This document shows, piece after piece, positions 26,588-35,945 of a stretch of 64,000 nucleotides of DNA. Location of the stretch: the NCBI RefSeq assembly GCF_037976825.1, contig NZ_CP150269.1, forward strand, positions 5,407,501 through 5,471,500. Reading direction: 5' to 3'. Made by a program: the position numbers and the translations under genes. This DNA is from Paenibacillus sp. FSL K6-1330 (GTDB taxonomy: Bacteria > Bacillota > Bacilli > Paenibacillales > Paenibacillaceae). Every line of letters starts with the position of its first letter. Position 1 is the first letter of the stretch. A model generated the notes under the pieces. That model had not been told where the DNA came from. It searched no databases and worked only from the letters and a program-made list of their open reading frames with translations.

Positions 26588-27619
26588 TTAGGATACTACC
26601 TGTTTCCCAGATACCGTCTCCAAAGCGCCGTTCGCTCTCGCGGAACGAATCTCGGCTTCAATAATTTCTAGCGATCCGGCAGCGCTTTCTGGTGTACATA
26701 CCGTTACCGGCTTTCCTTGCGCAACATGCTCAATGAAATACCGGAGTTCACGGTAATAGCCGGAATCCTCGGACAGCTCAGCCGTAAAGCCTGGAGCGTT
26801 TTCAGGGTACACCGTCAGTTCATTATTCTCAAACACCAGCGTAGCCTCTTCCAGATTCACCCGATATCCCATATAGAAACCGTGTTCGCCGTGCAGTGTC
26901 CAATCCGCATGCGCGTTAATCACTTTGCCATCCGGGAAACTGTAGTGGGTGGATACGATATCGTACGAGCTTCCTTTAATAATCGTTTTGGCGAATGTCG
27001 ATACCCGCTCAGGTTTGCCCATAAGATAGTGGATCATATCCACGTCATGCACATGCATGTCCGTAATGCAGCCACCACTCTTGTCTCCTTCCAGGAACCA
27101 GCCTTTAGGCGGCTCCGATCCCCGGAAGAATTCGCCTGCAACGATGCTTCCATAACGGCCGTCCTCCACACATTCTTTCAAATATTCATAGGCTGGCCAG
27201 AAACGCAGGCATTGTCCGATCATGAGCGTTTTTCCTGTGCGCTCCGCTGTTTTCACCATGCGCCAGGCTTCCTCCGAGCTGCCTGCGACAGGTTTCTCGC
27301 ACATGACGTGAATGCCCTTCTCCAGCAGCATGCAGGACATGTCTGCATGCAAATATGTCGGCAGGCATACATCCACTATATCCAGCTCTTCATTCTCCAG
27401 CATTTTGTCCACATGGTCATAAAGATGATAGGGCTCCAGGTCGTATACATCCCGCTCGGTCGCCATATTGCCGTTGGCTTTGCTGTCCTTAAGCTCATCA
27501 ATACGCAGATCGCAAATCGCCACCAGTTGGATGTCCGCACCCTCTTCGGCTAGTCGAACATAATTGTCGAAATGCATGCGCCCCATGAAACCAAATCCCA
27601 ATATTCCGATTTTTAGCAT
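26588..27619 (-). CDS. Gfo/Idh/MocA family dehydrogenase, second module
   Basis: Dinucleotide-dependent oxidoreductase of 343 residues: GILGFGFMGRMHFDNY (Rossmann), DVCLPTYLHADMSCMLL, MCEKPVAGSSEEAW (catalytic-site EKP), GGCITDMHVHDVDMIHYLMG (active-site His region). GGAGGGAAAGAG precedes the start. It follows the isomerase gene by 23 bp on the minus strand. It is clearly divergent in sequence from the dehydrogenase at 23571, so the two modules are parallel systems and not a recent duplication. Confidence 0.92.
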   Translation of the reverse strand: MLKIGILGFGFMGRMHFDNYVRLAEEGADIQLVAICDLRIDELKDSKANGNMATERDVYDLEPYHLYDHVDKMLENEELDIVDVCLPTYLHADMSCMLLEKGIHVMCEKPVAGSSEEAWRMVKTAERTGKTLMIGQCLRFWPAYEYLKECVEDGRYGSIVAGEFFRGSEPPKGWFLEGDKSGGCITDMHVHDVDMIHYLMGKPERVSTFAKTIIKGSSYDIVSTHYSFPDGKVINAHADWTLHGEHGFYMGYRVNLEEATLVFENNELTVYPENAPGFTAELSEDSGYYRELRYFIEHVAQGKPVTVCTPESAAGSLEIIEAEIRSARANGALETVSGKQVVS

Positions 27620-27642
27620 TCTCTTTCCCTCCGTATCCCTTA

Positions 27643-28530
27643 TTATGATTGGCCTTGATGCTGGCGTGCATCCGGCTTGCGCAAAGATGGCGTACGTCCA
27701 AGAATCGCATCCATTGCATTGGATGTATTAAATATGATCTGCTCCGAATAGTGGGTATACGCCGGGATCATCTCTGCCGTGACATAGTTGTCATAGCCGA
27801 TCAAGCGCAGCGCTTCAACAACGGCCGGATAATTAACGTCCCCTGCCAACAGGTCGACAAAACCGTGCAATCCGCCTGCCTGTCTGCGGTAATCTTTGAA
27901 ATGGACTTTTTTGATCCGCTCACCCAAAATCCGAATCCAGTGCTCCGGATAACCGTTATGCACAACATTGCCTACGTCGAAATAGGAGCCGACATATTCG
28001 GAACCGATCTCATCAATGAAGGTCCGCAACTCCAGCGGTGACAGCAGGAATTTATTCCATACATTCTCGAGTGCGATGGCAACGCCGGCGCTTTCCGCGT
28101 AAGGAACCAGCTTACGAATGGATTCTTGAGCCCGCTCGTAGGCATATTCGTAGTCAATAACTGCTGAACCGGGAACGAAATCGACCCCGACCGCCCCTGG
28201 GATCACAAGTATGGCATCCACTCCAAAAGCGGACGCGAGTTCCAGCTGCTTCTTGCAAATATCCATGGCCTTCTCACGGACAGCCGGGTCATCACTTGTC
28301 ATCGGGTATTCCCAATACAAACCTGTTGCCAAACCCGCGATTTCCAGGTCCGCTTCTTTCAGCTGTGCCGCTATGGCCTGTACTTCCTTGTCGCCAGCCT
28401 GAAGTCCGAGCTCCCCTGTTTGGTTTAATGACAATTCGATTCCTTCAAACCCAGCTTCTTTTGCCAATCGGATGCAGTCGGAGATGGAAGCATCTCCCGG
28501 GAACGACCAGATATTAATCCCTTTCTTCAT
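27643..28530 (-). CDS. Sugar phosphate isomerase/epimerase, second module
   Basis: TIM-barrel isomerase of 295 residues, first gene of the operon with the dehydrogenase downstream. Landmarks: GFEGIELSLNQTGE, GVAIALENVWNKFL (Glu), YVGSYFDVGNVV (Asp), IKKVHFKDYRR (His), NYVTAEMIP (Glu). TAGGAGGG lies before the ATG. The AraC regulator gene is divergent, 219 bp away. The last 25 residues are polar, basic and unlike the barrel. Confidence 0.9.
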   Translation of the reverse strand: MKKGINIWSFPGDASISDCIRLAKEAGFEGIELSLNQTGELGLQAGDKEVQAIAAQLKEADLEIAGLATGLYWEYPMTSDDPAVREKAMDICKKQLELASAFGVDAILVIPGAVGVDFVPGSAVIDYEYAYERAQESIRKLVPYAESAGVAIALENVWNKFLLSPLELRTFIDEIGSEYVGSYFDVGNVVHNGYPEHWIRILGERIKKVHFKDYRRQAGGLHGFVDLLAGDVNYPAVVEALRLIGYDNYVTAEMIPAYTHYSEQIIFNTSNAMDAILGRTPSLRKPDARQHQGQS

Positions 28531-28749
28531 CGTGAATCCCTCCTAAAATCAATAGGTTGATGTTGTAACACTCGTTTTCTGAAACACATCATTTGACTTT
28601 TTCCGTCAAGTTGTAAATAAACCATTCGGATGTAATAATACTTATATAATAAATAAATATTCCGCCAAATGATTTAGATAGAAAAGTGATTATTTGGACA
28701 ATTCCGTTCTATTTATCATCTCTTAATAACATTTTGGAGTGAGTTTACA

Positions 28750-29655
28750 ATGGCCGATATGGATCTCAATTTTCCGATAAAACGCGAAGCGCCTTTTAGG
28801 GAATGGTCACCCTGCATTCACTATGCTCAGTTTCAACGCATGGCGACGGGATCACTCCCGCAGCGCAGGTTATACGATTTTGAACTGCTCTATGTATACC
28901 AAGGGGAAGCCGCTACAACGATGTACGGGAACCGCTATCGCATCGAAGCTGGTCAGTTGATCTTTCTGCCGTCAGGTGTTTACCATCAGAATGAGGTGGT
29001 TTCCCATCCTGATGCGCGGTTTCTGGGGATTCATTTTGATTTCTTTGATGAGCTGGACATACAGACCGAAGCTGATATGATCGTGAATGAAGCCGTGCTG
29101 GATACAGATAAATTCGCGCATGAAGCGGTGTCCTCCGCATTTCCCCCACTCTCTTCCCGTGTCATCTACACGCCACCATTGCCTTGCGTTCAGATGATGG
29201 AACGAATCGTGGAGGAATTCACCCTGCGTCCCGCCGGCTATGAGCTTGCCTGCAAAGGGCTGATGCTGGATGTGCTCGTGCAACTGCTTCGGACGCATCC
29301 TTCCCAAGCCTTGACGGAAACGTCACCGCACGATGCCAAACTGATTGAACTGATGTCTCAAATCGAAAAAGCTCCAGCCAAAGACTGGAGCAACAAAGTG
29401 ATTGCGGAGCATTTGATGTTAAGCCCGGATCATACCGCCAAATTGTTTAAACGCTTTGCCGGAATGCCGCCAAGTGAATTCGTGCAAACCGTTCGTCATC
29501 GCGAAGCGCGCCGGCTTCTCCGGGAATCCGACATCTCGATCGAGATGGTTGGCGAAGGGGTCGGATACCCGGACATTCATTATTTCAGCCGGATCTTCCG
29601 CAGACTGGAGGGAATTACCGCTACCGATTACCGTAAACTCTCAAGAATTCTGTAA
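28750..29655 (+). CDS. AraC-family regulator with cupin sensor, second module
   Basis: Probable regulator of the divergent isomerase/dehydrogenase operon. The cupin-like N-terminus includes YDFELLYVYQGEAATTMYG and LIFLPSGVYHQNEV; the C-terminal AraC domain spans about 195-300 with WSNKVIAEHLMLSPDHTAKL and EMVGEGVGYPDIHYFSRIFR. GGAGTGAG precedes the ATG. The 3' end overlaps the convergent aminotransferase gene by 15 bp, so no terminator separates the two, which is unusual in this window. Confidence 0.9.
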   Translation: MADMDLNFPIKREAPFREWSPCIHYAQFQRMATGSLPQRRLYDFELLYVYQGEAATTMYGNRYRIEAGQLIFLPSGVYHQNEVVSHPDARFLGIHFDFFDELDIQTEADMIVNEAVLDTDKFAHEAVSSAFPPLSSRVIYTPPLPCVQMMERIVEEFTLRPAGYELACKGLMLDVLVQLLRTHPSQALTETSPHDAKLIELMSQIEKAPAKDWSNKVIAEHLMLSPDHTAKLFKRFAGMPPSEFVQTVRHREARRLLRESDISIEMVGEGVGYPDIHYFSRIFRRLEGITATDYRKLSRIL

Positions 29656-30846
29656 GGTGGGCAGACCACGGTCAGCACTTGCATGCGTTCGAAGCCAGCG
29701 CTCCATTCGGTCGAGTGCTTCGCTCAATTGATCGGACGAAGTTGCATACGAGCAGCGAATAAAGCCTTCGCCCCCGGCGCCAAACACATGACCGGGTACA
29801 ACGGCGACTTTTGCCTCCCGAAGCAATCGCTCCGCAAACTGCTGCGAGCCCAGACCCGTTCCGGTTATGCTGGGGAACGCGTAGAAAGCACCCTGAGGAT
29901 CGCGGCAGCTTAGGCCGATATCGGTCAGACCTTGCACAAACATCTTTCTGCGTTCATCATAAGCCTGCTTCATCACGTCCCGATCCCCGAGTCCATTCCT
30001 TAAACATTCGAGAGCCGCAATCTGCCCCATGATGGGTGCACAGAGCGCAGTATACTGATGAATCTTGACCATAGCGCTCACCAAGTGGGAATCGCCGCAG
30101 AGGTAACCCACCCGCCAGCCCGTCATGGCAAAGGCTTTGGAAAATCCACCAATGACGATGGTGCGCTCCCGCATCCGAGGCAGCGAAGCAATACTGGTAT
30201 GCGTGCGGCCATAGGTAAGCTCGGCATACATCTCGTCTGAAATCACCACCAAATTGTGCGTAACCGCAAGGTGCGCAATCGGAAGCCAATCCTCATAGGT
30301 CATCACGGCGCCTGTCGGATTGCTTGGAAAGTTAACAACGATCGCTTTCGTCCGAGGGGTAATCGCCTTCTGCAGCGCATCCGCAGTCAATTTGAAGTTA
30401 TGCTCTGCTGAGAGCTCCAGTTCAACAACAGTTCCTCCGTTCAATTGCACAAGAGGAGCATAAGCGACATATCCCGGCACGGGAATAATAATTTCATCTC
30501 CCGGCGAAATGAGCGCCCGCAGCGTAAGATCAATCGCTTCGCTGCCGCCAACCGTGACCAGTATCTCTCTCGTCGGTTCGTATTGCAGCTGGAATCCGGT
30601 ATCCAGATATTCCGCAATCCCTTCCCTTAGCTCCATTAGCCCTTCATTCGGCGTATACATCGTGCGGCCATGCTCCAGAGCTCGTTTGCAGGCCTCAATC
30701 GCACACGATGGCGTCACAAAATCCGGTTCCCCCACGCCGAGAGAAATGACATCATCATCCGCTTCCGCCGCATTAAAAAATTGCCGGATGCCGGAAGGCG
30801 GCATGACTTGCACCGTTGATGTTAGAAAGCTGCTCGTTGTATTCAT
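29641..30846 (-). CDS. Class I PLP aminotransferase (PatA/DapX-like)
   Basis: Transfers an amino group between an amino acid and a 2-oxo acid; the precise donor is unknown. Fold type I landmarks: VISLGVGEPDF, TYGR, NFPSNPTGAVMTYEDW, VISDEMYAELTYG and the PLP lysine K237 in IVIGGFSKAFAMTGWRVGYL; the C-terminal Arg region reads GEGFIRCSYATS. 401 residues. AAGGAGTAGAGG before the ATG lies across the stop of ddl, 6 bp upstream, so the two are one operon. Placement after ddl under a MocR regulator hints at amino-acid supply for D-Ala-D-Ala synthesis (inference). Confidence 0.92.
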   Translation of the reverse strand: MNTTSSFLTSTVQVMPPSGIRQFFNAAEADDDVISLGVGEPDFVTPSCAIEACKRALEHGRTMYTPNEGLMELREGIAEYLDTGFQLQYEPTREILVTVGGSEAIDLTLRALISPGDEIIIPVPGYVAYAPLVQLNGGTVVELELSAEHNFKLTADALQKAITPRTKAIVVNFPSNPTGAVMTYEDWLPIAHLAVTHNLVVISDEMYAELTYGRTHTSIASLPRMRERTIVIGGFSKAFAMTGWRVGYLCGDSHLVSAMVKIHQYTALCAPIMGQIAALECLRNGLGDRDVMKQAYDERRKMFVQGLTDIGLSCRDPQGAFYAFPSITGTGLGSQQFAERLLREAKVAVVPGHVFGAGGEGFIRCSYATSSDQLSEALDRMERWLRTHASADRGLPTLQNS

Positions 30847-30852
30847 ATGCCT

Positions 30853-31770
30853 CTACTCCTTGCCTTCGCTTTTTCGTTCCGATAATGAAGTTTCAATGAT
30901 GGCATCCAAAAGCCCGCTGAACGAATAGCCCGCCGCTTCCGCGCTTCTTGGCAGCAAACTGTTCTTCGTTAAACCCGGAAGCGTATTGACCTCCAAAATA
31001 TAAGGAGTCTCTTCCTTCAGGATGATATCGATTCGGGCATACACACTGCACTTCAGCGCCTTATAGCATTGAAGCGCAGCTGCGCGCACCCGCTGCTGAA
31101 GTTCGGCAGGAAGCTCAATTACTTGCTCATCCGCTTCGCCTTCTTCGTATTTGGATGTATAATCGAAAAACTCGGAGTTCGGCTTGATGGACACAATCGG
31201 GAGCATCTCGCCGTTCAAGACCGGGCAAGTAATCTCTTCTCCCTTGATCATTTGCTCGATCATCACCGAGCGGTCCCACCGCAATGCCTCTTCGACGGCA
31301 GAAGCAAGGGCTGCCGAATCACGCACGATCCGAGTGCCCACGCTGGACCCGCCTGCATTCGGCTTCACCACGACAGGAAATCCGAGTCCCTCCACGTCAG
31401 CGGCGGCCAACTCCTCCATACTGCTGACCATGATCCAATCGGCTGTAATCAATCCCTCGTACCGCAGCAGCTTCTTGCTCAGGTCTTTATCCATGCAAAC
31501 GCTGCTGGAGAGAACACCGCTGCCTGTATACGGAATGCCCAGGGAGTCGAGTGTGCCTTGCACCGTCCCGTCTTCCCCGTATTGCCCGTGCAGGGCGAGC
31601 AAAGCAATATCGATGCCTTTCGTTTTGCTGATCAGCTCGCGTTTATTGTTAATCTCGATCGGATAAACCTCGTAGCGGCTTTTATCCAGATGAGCGATCA
31701 TCTCTTTGCCAGTCATTAGCGAAACTTCACGCTCGGATGATACGCCTCCCATGATGACGCCAACCTTCAT
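30853..31770 (-). CDS. ddl: D-alanine--D-alanine ligase
   Basis: ATP-dependent formation of D-Ala-D-Ala for peptidoglycan. The ATP-grasp protein of 305 residues starts MKVGVIMGGVSSEREVSLMT, with LHGQYGEDGTVQGTLD, GIPYTGSGVLSSSVCMDKDL, VVKPNAGGSSVGT (ATP loop), ARIDIIL and ILEVNTLPGLTKNSLLPR (metal and substrate site). This is the short form seen in Clostridia and some Bacilli, so a second longer housekeeping Ddl elsewhere is possible. A perfect AGGAGG precedes the ATG. Upstream on the same strand are three 179-bp repeats and then a MocR regulator; a regulator of this type (DdlR) controls ddl in Brevibacillus. Confidence 0.95.
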   Translation of the reverse strand: MKVGVIMGGVSSEREVSLMTGKEMIAHLDKSRYEVYPIEINNKRELISKTKGIDIALLALHGQYGEDGTVQGTLDSLGIPYTGSGVLSSSVCMDKDLSKKLLRYEGLITADWIMVSSMEELAAADVEGLGFPVVVKPNAGGSSVGTRIVRDSAALASAVEEALRWDRSVMIEQMIKGEEITCPVLNGEMLPIVSIKPNSEFFDYTSKYEEGEADEQVIELPAELQQRVRAAALQCYKALKCSVYARIDIILKEETPYILEVNTLPGLTKNSLLPRSAEAAGYSFSGLLDAIIETSLSERKSEGKE

Positions 31771-31817
31771 GATGTAGACCTCCTAAAAGTTTTGTGACAC
31801 CTCTCCGCATGCCCCGC

Positions 31818-32354
31818 CTTCACCGTTGCAGTCAGAGATCCGACTTCCTTGTAAGCTGATCATCACTACGCATGCGGATTATTCTTCCGATCTCTGTTGC
31901 CCTCAGATTTCTACTGGTTTGAATACTCATTGTTAAAATCCGACGGCAAAGGAGAACGCTGCGCTTCTACACAATAATTCCGCCTTCTCCGTTGAAGTCA
32001 AAAGTTCTTTTTCTCAGACCAACTTCCTTGCAAGCTGAGCATCACTCCGCATGCGGATTATTCTTCCGATCTCTGTTGCCCTCAGATTTCCGCTGATTGA
32101 ATATTCATTTGTTGAAATCCGACGGCAAAGGAGAACGCTGCGCTTCTACAGAATCATTCCGCCTTCTCCGTTGCAGTCAAAAGTTCTTTTTCTCAGACCA
32201 ACTTCCTTGCAAGCTGCTCATCACTACGCATGCGGATTATTCTTCCGATCTCTGTTGCCCTCAGATTTCTGCTGATTGAATATTCATTTGTTGAAATCCG
32301 ACGGCAAAGGAGAACGCTGCGCTTCTACAGAATCATTCCGCCTTCTCCGTTGAA
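31818..32354. repeat. Three tandem 179-bp hairpin repeats
   Basis: The motif CGCATGCGGATTATTCTTCC recurs at 31869, 32048 and 32227, an exact 179-bp period; units 2 and 3 are nearly identical. Inside each unit about 24 bases ending in GATTTC are mirrored by the segment GAAATCCGACGGCAAAGGAG across an AT-rich centre, and the similarity extends outward (GCGGATTATTCTT against GCGGAATGATTCTG), so each unit can fold into one long imperfect hairpin. 179 is not divisible by three and no frame is conserved across units, so the array is non-coding. It fills the gap between the MocR gene and ddl. Confidence 0.92.
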
Positions 32355-32360
32355 GCTTTA

Positions 32361-33815
32361 CTACACCAGCTTTCTGGCCGCCTCGCCGATGATGCGGATT
32401 CCCTTCTCGATGTTCTCGTCGGAGACGCGGGAGAATCCGAGGCGCATGGTGTGATGGCCGCCGCCATCGGTATAGAAAATGTCGCCCGGCGTGAACACCA
32501 CTCCCTGGGCTGAGCATGCCTCTAACAGTTCCCGGGTCCGGAAGTCGGGACCGAATTCAACAAACAGGTGAAGCCCGCCGTCGCCGGACAACCGCTCCAT
32601 CGGAATCCACTCCTCGCAGCAGCGGATCGCCAGCTCATATTTCCGCTTGTACTCGGCCTTCGCCCTCTTTAAATATTTCTCGAAGTTGCCGTTGTACAGA
32701 TATTGAAAGAGCAGGGATTGATCCAGGGTCGACGTATGAATGCTGCGGGCGCGCTTCACGCTCTCCAGATAATGAATCAAGGTCTTGTCGGCAAGCACCC
32801 AACCGACTCGCAGGCCAGGAAATAGGATTTTGGAGAAGCTGCCCAAATAGATCACGCTGTTGTTCTCTCCGCCTGCACATGCAACGAGAGGCGCGATGTG
32901 CGAGCCCGAATAGCGCAGCTCTTCGTTGAAACCGTCTTCGATAACGGGAATTTCGTACTCATTCAGCAGCCGGAGCGCTTCCAGCCTCTTCTGGTGAGAC
33001 ATCACGATTCCTGTAGGATTATGATAGGAAGGCACAAGGTACGCCATGTCGTACGTCCGCTCCGACAGCTCGCGTGCAAGCCCCGTCAGGCTGATGCCGT
33101 CTTGCTCCATCTCGACGCCGGTAATGGCGTACCCGTGCATTTTGAAATTTTTAATAGCTGTATGATGGGTAGGATTCTCGCACAGAATGCGGCCATGCCC
33201 TTTGTTCAAGGCGGATAGCACCAGACTTAATCCTTCCGTAAAACCGCTGGTGATCAGCATATCCTTACCCTGAATGTTCACGCCCTTGTTCTCCATATAA
33301 CGGAGGAGGTAATCAATAAGCGGTTTATAGCCCTTGGCGTAACCGTAGTTTAGAAGTACATCACCTTCAAGCGACATCCGGTCCAGGAATGCACGTTTGA
33401 CATTTTGCAGATCGAACAGCTTCTCATCGGGAGCGATGCTTGTAAAAGATATGGAGCCCTTCTCAGCGCGGATGCCGTGTTTCATCAGATCATTCTCTTC
33501 CGCAAGCCTGGCGTATTCGTTCAGACGAGGACCCCAGTCCAGCCGTTTGCCTTCGGGCTGCATGGATGCCCCGCTGATCGAAGGGACAACAAAGTGCCCT
33601 TGCCCTTTAACCGCGTAGATATAACCTTCATCCTCCAAATCCGAGTAAGCACTCAGGACCGTATTACGGCCTACCCGAAACAGCGCGCTTAGCTCGCGCG
33701 TGGAGGGGAGCTTCTGATCGGCTTGCAGCGCCCCGGTCGTCATCAAGCGCTTCATGTAATCTTTGACTTGAATATACGCCGGGCGGTCATTCGCCAACTT
33801 GAAATCCAAATACAT
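32361..33815 (-). CDS. MocR/GntR-family PLP-binding regulator (DdlR-like)
   Basis: Transcription factor with an N-terminal winged helix (residues about 10-78: ALQADQKLPSTRELSALFRV, GRNTVLSAYSDLEDEGYI) fused to a fold type I aminotransferase-like domain (SYHNPTGIVMSH, PVIEDGFNEEL, PLP lysine K329 in YLGSFSKILFPGLRVGW). ATG 33815 has AAGGGGGAACG upstream; a start at 33872 would add 19 residues without signal. 484 residues is standard. The neighbouring ddl and aminotransferase genes lie downstream on the same strand. MocR regulators typically sense PLP or a PLP-amino-acid adduct; a D-alanine-linked signal is likely but inferred from the DdlR precedent. Confidence 0.93.
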   Translation of the reverse strand: MYLDFKLANDRPAYIQVKDYMKRLMTTGALQADQKLPSTRELSALFRVGRNTVLSAYSDLEDEGYIYAVKGQGHFVVPSISGASMQPEGKRLDWGPRLNEYARLAEENDLMKHGIRAEKGSISFTSIAPDEKLFDLQNVKRAFLDRMSLEGDVLLNYGYAKGYKPLIDYLLRYMENKGVNIQGKDMLITSGFTEGLSLVLSALNKGHGRILCENPTHHTAIKNFKMHGYAITGVEMEQDGISLTGLARELSERTYDMAYLVPSYHNPTGIVMSHQKRLEALRLLNEYEIPVIEDGFNEELRYSGSHIAPLVACAGGENNSVIYLGSFSKILFPGLRVGWVLADKTLIHYLESVKRARSIHTSTLDQSLLFQYLYNGNFEKYLKRAKAEYKRKYELAIRCCEEWIPMERLSGDGGLHLFVEFGPDFRTRELLEACSAQGVVFTPGDIFYTDGGGHHTMRLGFSRVSDENIEKGIRIIGEAARKLV

Positions 33816-34092
33816 CGTCCGTTCCCCCTTGCTCTTATGATGGCATATTTTCGGAGATACCACTAGAACCACGGCAGGCCTCTTTCGCCTCGGGCGTGGT
33901 TTACCCGGTAACGGCTAAACGTTCCCAGAATCCCAAACATCTCATCTCTATGATCGGTCTGCCCTTGACATCGGTATACTTTAGAAACATGCCATCTCCC
34001 TAACCATGGAACCATAAGGGAACTCGCCTAAGCAAGTATGCATCCTGGAAGAAACCATCCGTGCGAGGAAAAAGCAGCCGTTATGCAAATCA
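33816..34092. other. Intergenic region, promoter side of the MocR gene
   Basis: With the terminator and tail that follow, this makes a 374-bp gap. A plus-strand TTGACA at 33965 has no matching -10 box. I see no gene and no clear operator. Confidence 0.4.
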
Positions 34093-34132
34093 AAAACTGC
34101 CCCACCTTCTCAAAAGAAGATGGGGCAGTTTT
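34093..34132 (-). terminator. Terminator of the GH123-like gene
   Basis: AAAACTGCCCCACCTTCT pairs with AGAAGATGGGGCAGTTTT around a 4-base loop. Both strands end in T or A runs. It lies 57 bp past the stop at 34190. Confidence 0.85.
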
Positions 34133-34189
34133 ACGGATGATTCATGCGGCCTAAATCGCCTGATTAGTCTAAATAAGCCGCCAGCCGGC

Positions 34190-35854
34190 TTACTTCACAA
34201 CCAAACTTTCCTTGATCTTATCGTTGATCAACTGCCGCTTCGACAGCAGCCATTCCTGCTCCCTCGGATAAGTCTTAAAGGTGATTGGCTCTTCGAGCCC
34301 TTCCTCCAGCGCCTGCAGCACAGCCTCTCTGCCGATCTGCGTCTCCAGCAGCTGAAGCGCTCTCAAATCCTGAAGCGCTTCCTGAAATACCTTCAGTCTA
34401 ATGGATTCAATCGGTCCTTCTTCACCAGGGTAGACCACAAAAGCATCCCCGGAAGGAAAACCGCAATCCGCATCCGTCACCTTGAACGGATCAATGGCGC
34501 GTTTCGAGTATTGCGAATTCCAAAAGTTATATCCCCAATGGAGAAATCCCTCGATATTAAACTTATACAGCTGAATCCCGATGATCCGGTTTCTTGCCGA
34601 AGGCAAATTGAAGAAACGGTTGGACACTTCCTTGTACTGGGAACAGCAATAATAGGTCCACAGTGGCGTTACCTGTTGATCCAGAAAAGGCTCAATGTGA
34701 TTGCTGGCCGGAATCGGACGCTTCACCAGCCCCTGCTCATAGAACGAAATATCGGAGAGCGCGTCAATGATCGGGTAATCCGGCAGCAGCTCGTTCATCA
34801 GCCGGCTTGCATGACCGTAAGCCTCCAGATGGGACTCGGATGGCTCATCGGATACATGGAAATAACAGCGCTGCTCAAGTCCCCGGCTTTCAATCCAACC
34901 GGTGAGGGCCGGTATGAATTGTCTGATGAAGGCATGATACGCTTCTCCGGTTGCATCCGTCTCCCATCCGAACAGCTTCTCAGGCTTTCCGTTCACGTTA
35001 GCGATAATCTTCGGCGCATGCCCGGCTCCCCACTGGGTGAAAAGATGCGAGAATTCCAGGTACTGAATCCCATTAGAATTACACAGGTCTGCCCAGCGGT
35101 CCAGCTTATCAAACCCAAACGCATATGTTCCATCCTGGGTAACAGCCACGTCAACCAGTTGCACCGTTGGCCGTTCTCCGCCCACTTCTGTATCCAGCGG
35201 AGGCGTAAACAATGGGGTCAGGATCATATTGATGCCATGCTGAGCGGCGGTCCGCATAAATTGACCGATCAACGTCCAATGCCGTTCACTAAAAATCTCC
35301 ACCTCGTAGTAGTTCGCCAAGCAATCGGCATGAAACCATTCCGTATGAATCAGCGTCTGGTCCGGCAAGGCTGCCGGAATCACTTCCAGTGTGAATACCT
35401 CTTCCCCAAGCGACTCCCCCGATTCCGCTTCAAAACGAAGCTGGATTTCATATGTACCGCCCTTGATCTCACCCTCAGGCTGTACCGTAATCCATAGACT
35501 TCTCCACTGGTTCGGGCATCCGGTTATCACAGGCTCTGATGTCAGAGGCAGCAGCGGGTCCGGATACAGCCCGGGCGTAGCTCTTAAGATAAACTCGTCA
35601 TGATCATAATATGTAGGCATCTCCGATGGAACCAGGCCTACAGAACGGACGGTAATCCGCTCGCTCAACTCAGATTGCAGATGAACCCGGATGTTTTTCA
35701 ACAAGCGATTGGAACGGTAAGCAACTTGAAACGAGTACGTCTCATTGCCAAACGACGACCCTCTGTCATACGAGGCTTGGGATAGTTCTTCATCGGCAAA
35801 TACTTTGGACAAAGAGCTCAACAGCCGGGTCTCAAATGATACGGAATGACTCAT
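34190..35854 (-). CDS. GH123-like glycoside hydrolase (DUF4091)
   Basis: Candidate beta-N-acetylgalactosaminidase or related exo-hexosaminidase. Residues 1-165 form an N-terminal beta-sandwich; the catalytic barrel follows with IHTEWFHADCLANYY, INMILTPLFTPP and the Asp-Glu pair D336-E337 in YFHVSDEPSE, the pair used for substrate-assisted catalysis in GH123. The C-terminal stretch GDAFVVYPGEEGPIESIRLK is a DUF4091 hallmark. There is no signal peptide, so it acts inside the cell on imported sugars. AGAGGTG precedes the ATG. It is a single gene with its own terminator. Specificity beyond the family is uncertain. Confidence 0.82.
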   Translation of the reverse strand: MSHSVSFETRLLSSLSKVFADEELSQASYDRGSSFGNETYSFQVAYRSNRLLKNIRVHLQSELSERITVRSVGLVPSEMPTYYDHDEFILRATPGLYPDPLLPLTSEPVITGCPNQWRSLWITVQPEGEIKGGTYEIQLRFEAESGESLGEEVFTLEVIPAALPDQTLIHTEWFHADCLANYYEVEIFSERHWTLIGQFMRTAAQHGINMILTPLFTPPLDTEVGGERPTVQLVDVAVTQDGTYAFGFDKLDRWADLCNSNGIQYLEFSHLFTQWGAGHAPKIIANVNGKPEKLFGWETDATGEAYHAFIRQFIPALTGWIESRGLEQRCYFHVSDEPSESHLEAYGHASRLMNELLPDYPIIDALSDISFYEQGLVKRPIPASNHIEPFLDQQVTPLWTYYCCSQYKEVSNRFFNLPSARNRIIGIQLYKFNIEGFLHWGYNFWNSQYSKRAIDPFKVTDADCGFPSGDAFVVYPGEEGPIESIRLKVFQEALQDLRALQLLETQIGREAVLQALEEGLEEPITFKTYPREQEWLLSKRQLINDKIKESLVVK

Positions 35855-35945
35855 GCAGGTTACACCTCTCTACAATGAAATGGGATACTTTCACGTACAT
35901 CTTACACTAATCTGGATGAAACGGAAGGTGAATTTTGCGTTTTCG

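Noticed and set aside
31818..32354. Possible CRISPR array
   Set aside because: Regular spacing, but units are 179 bp, contiguous and similar along their whole length, with no spacers and no cas genes.
31818..32454. Repeated 60-74 codon frames in the 179-bp array
   Set aside because: They arise from repeat periodicity; the period is not a multiple of three and no protein family is recognisable.
34061..35497. 478-codon plus-strand open frame
   Set aside because: Lies exactly antisense to the GH123-like gene, has no ribosome site or recognisable motif, and shows the Leu/Arg/Gln-rich look of an antisense shadow.
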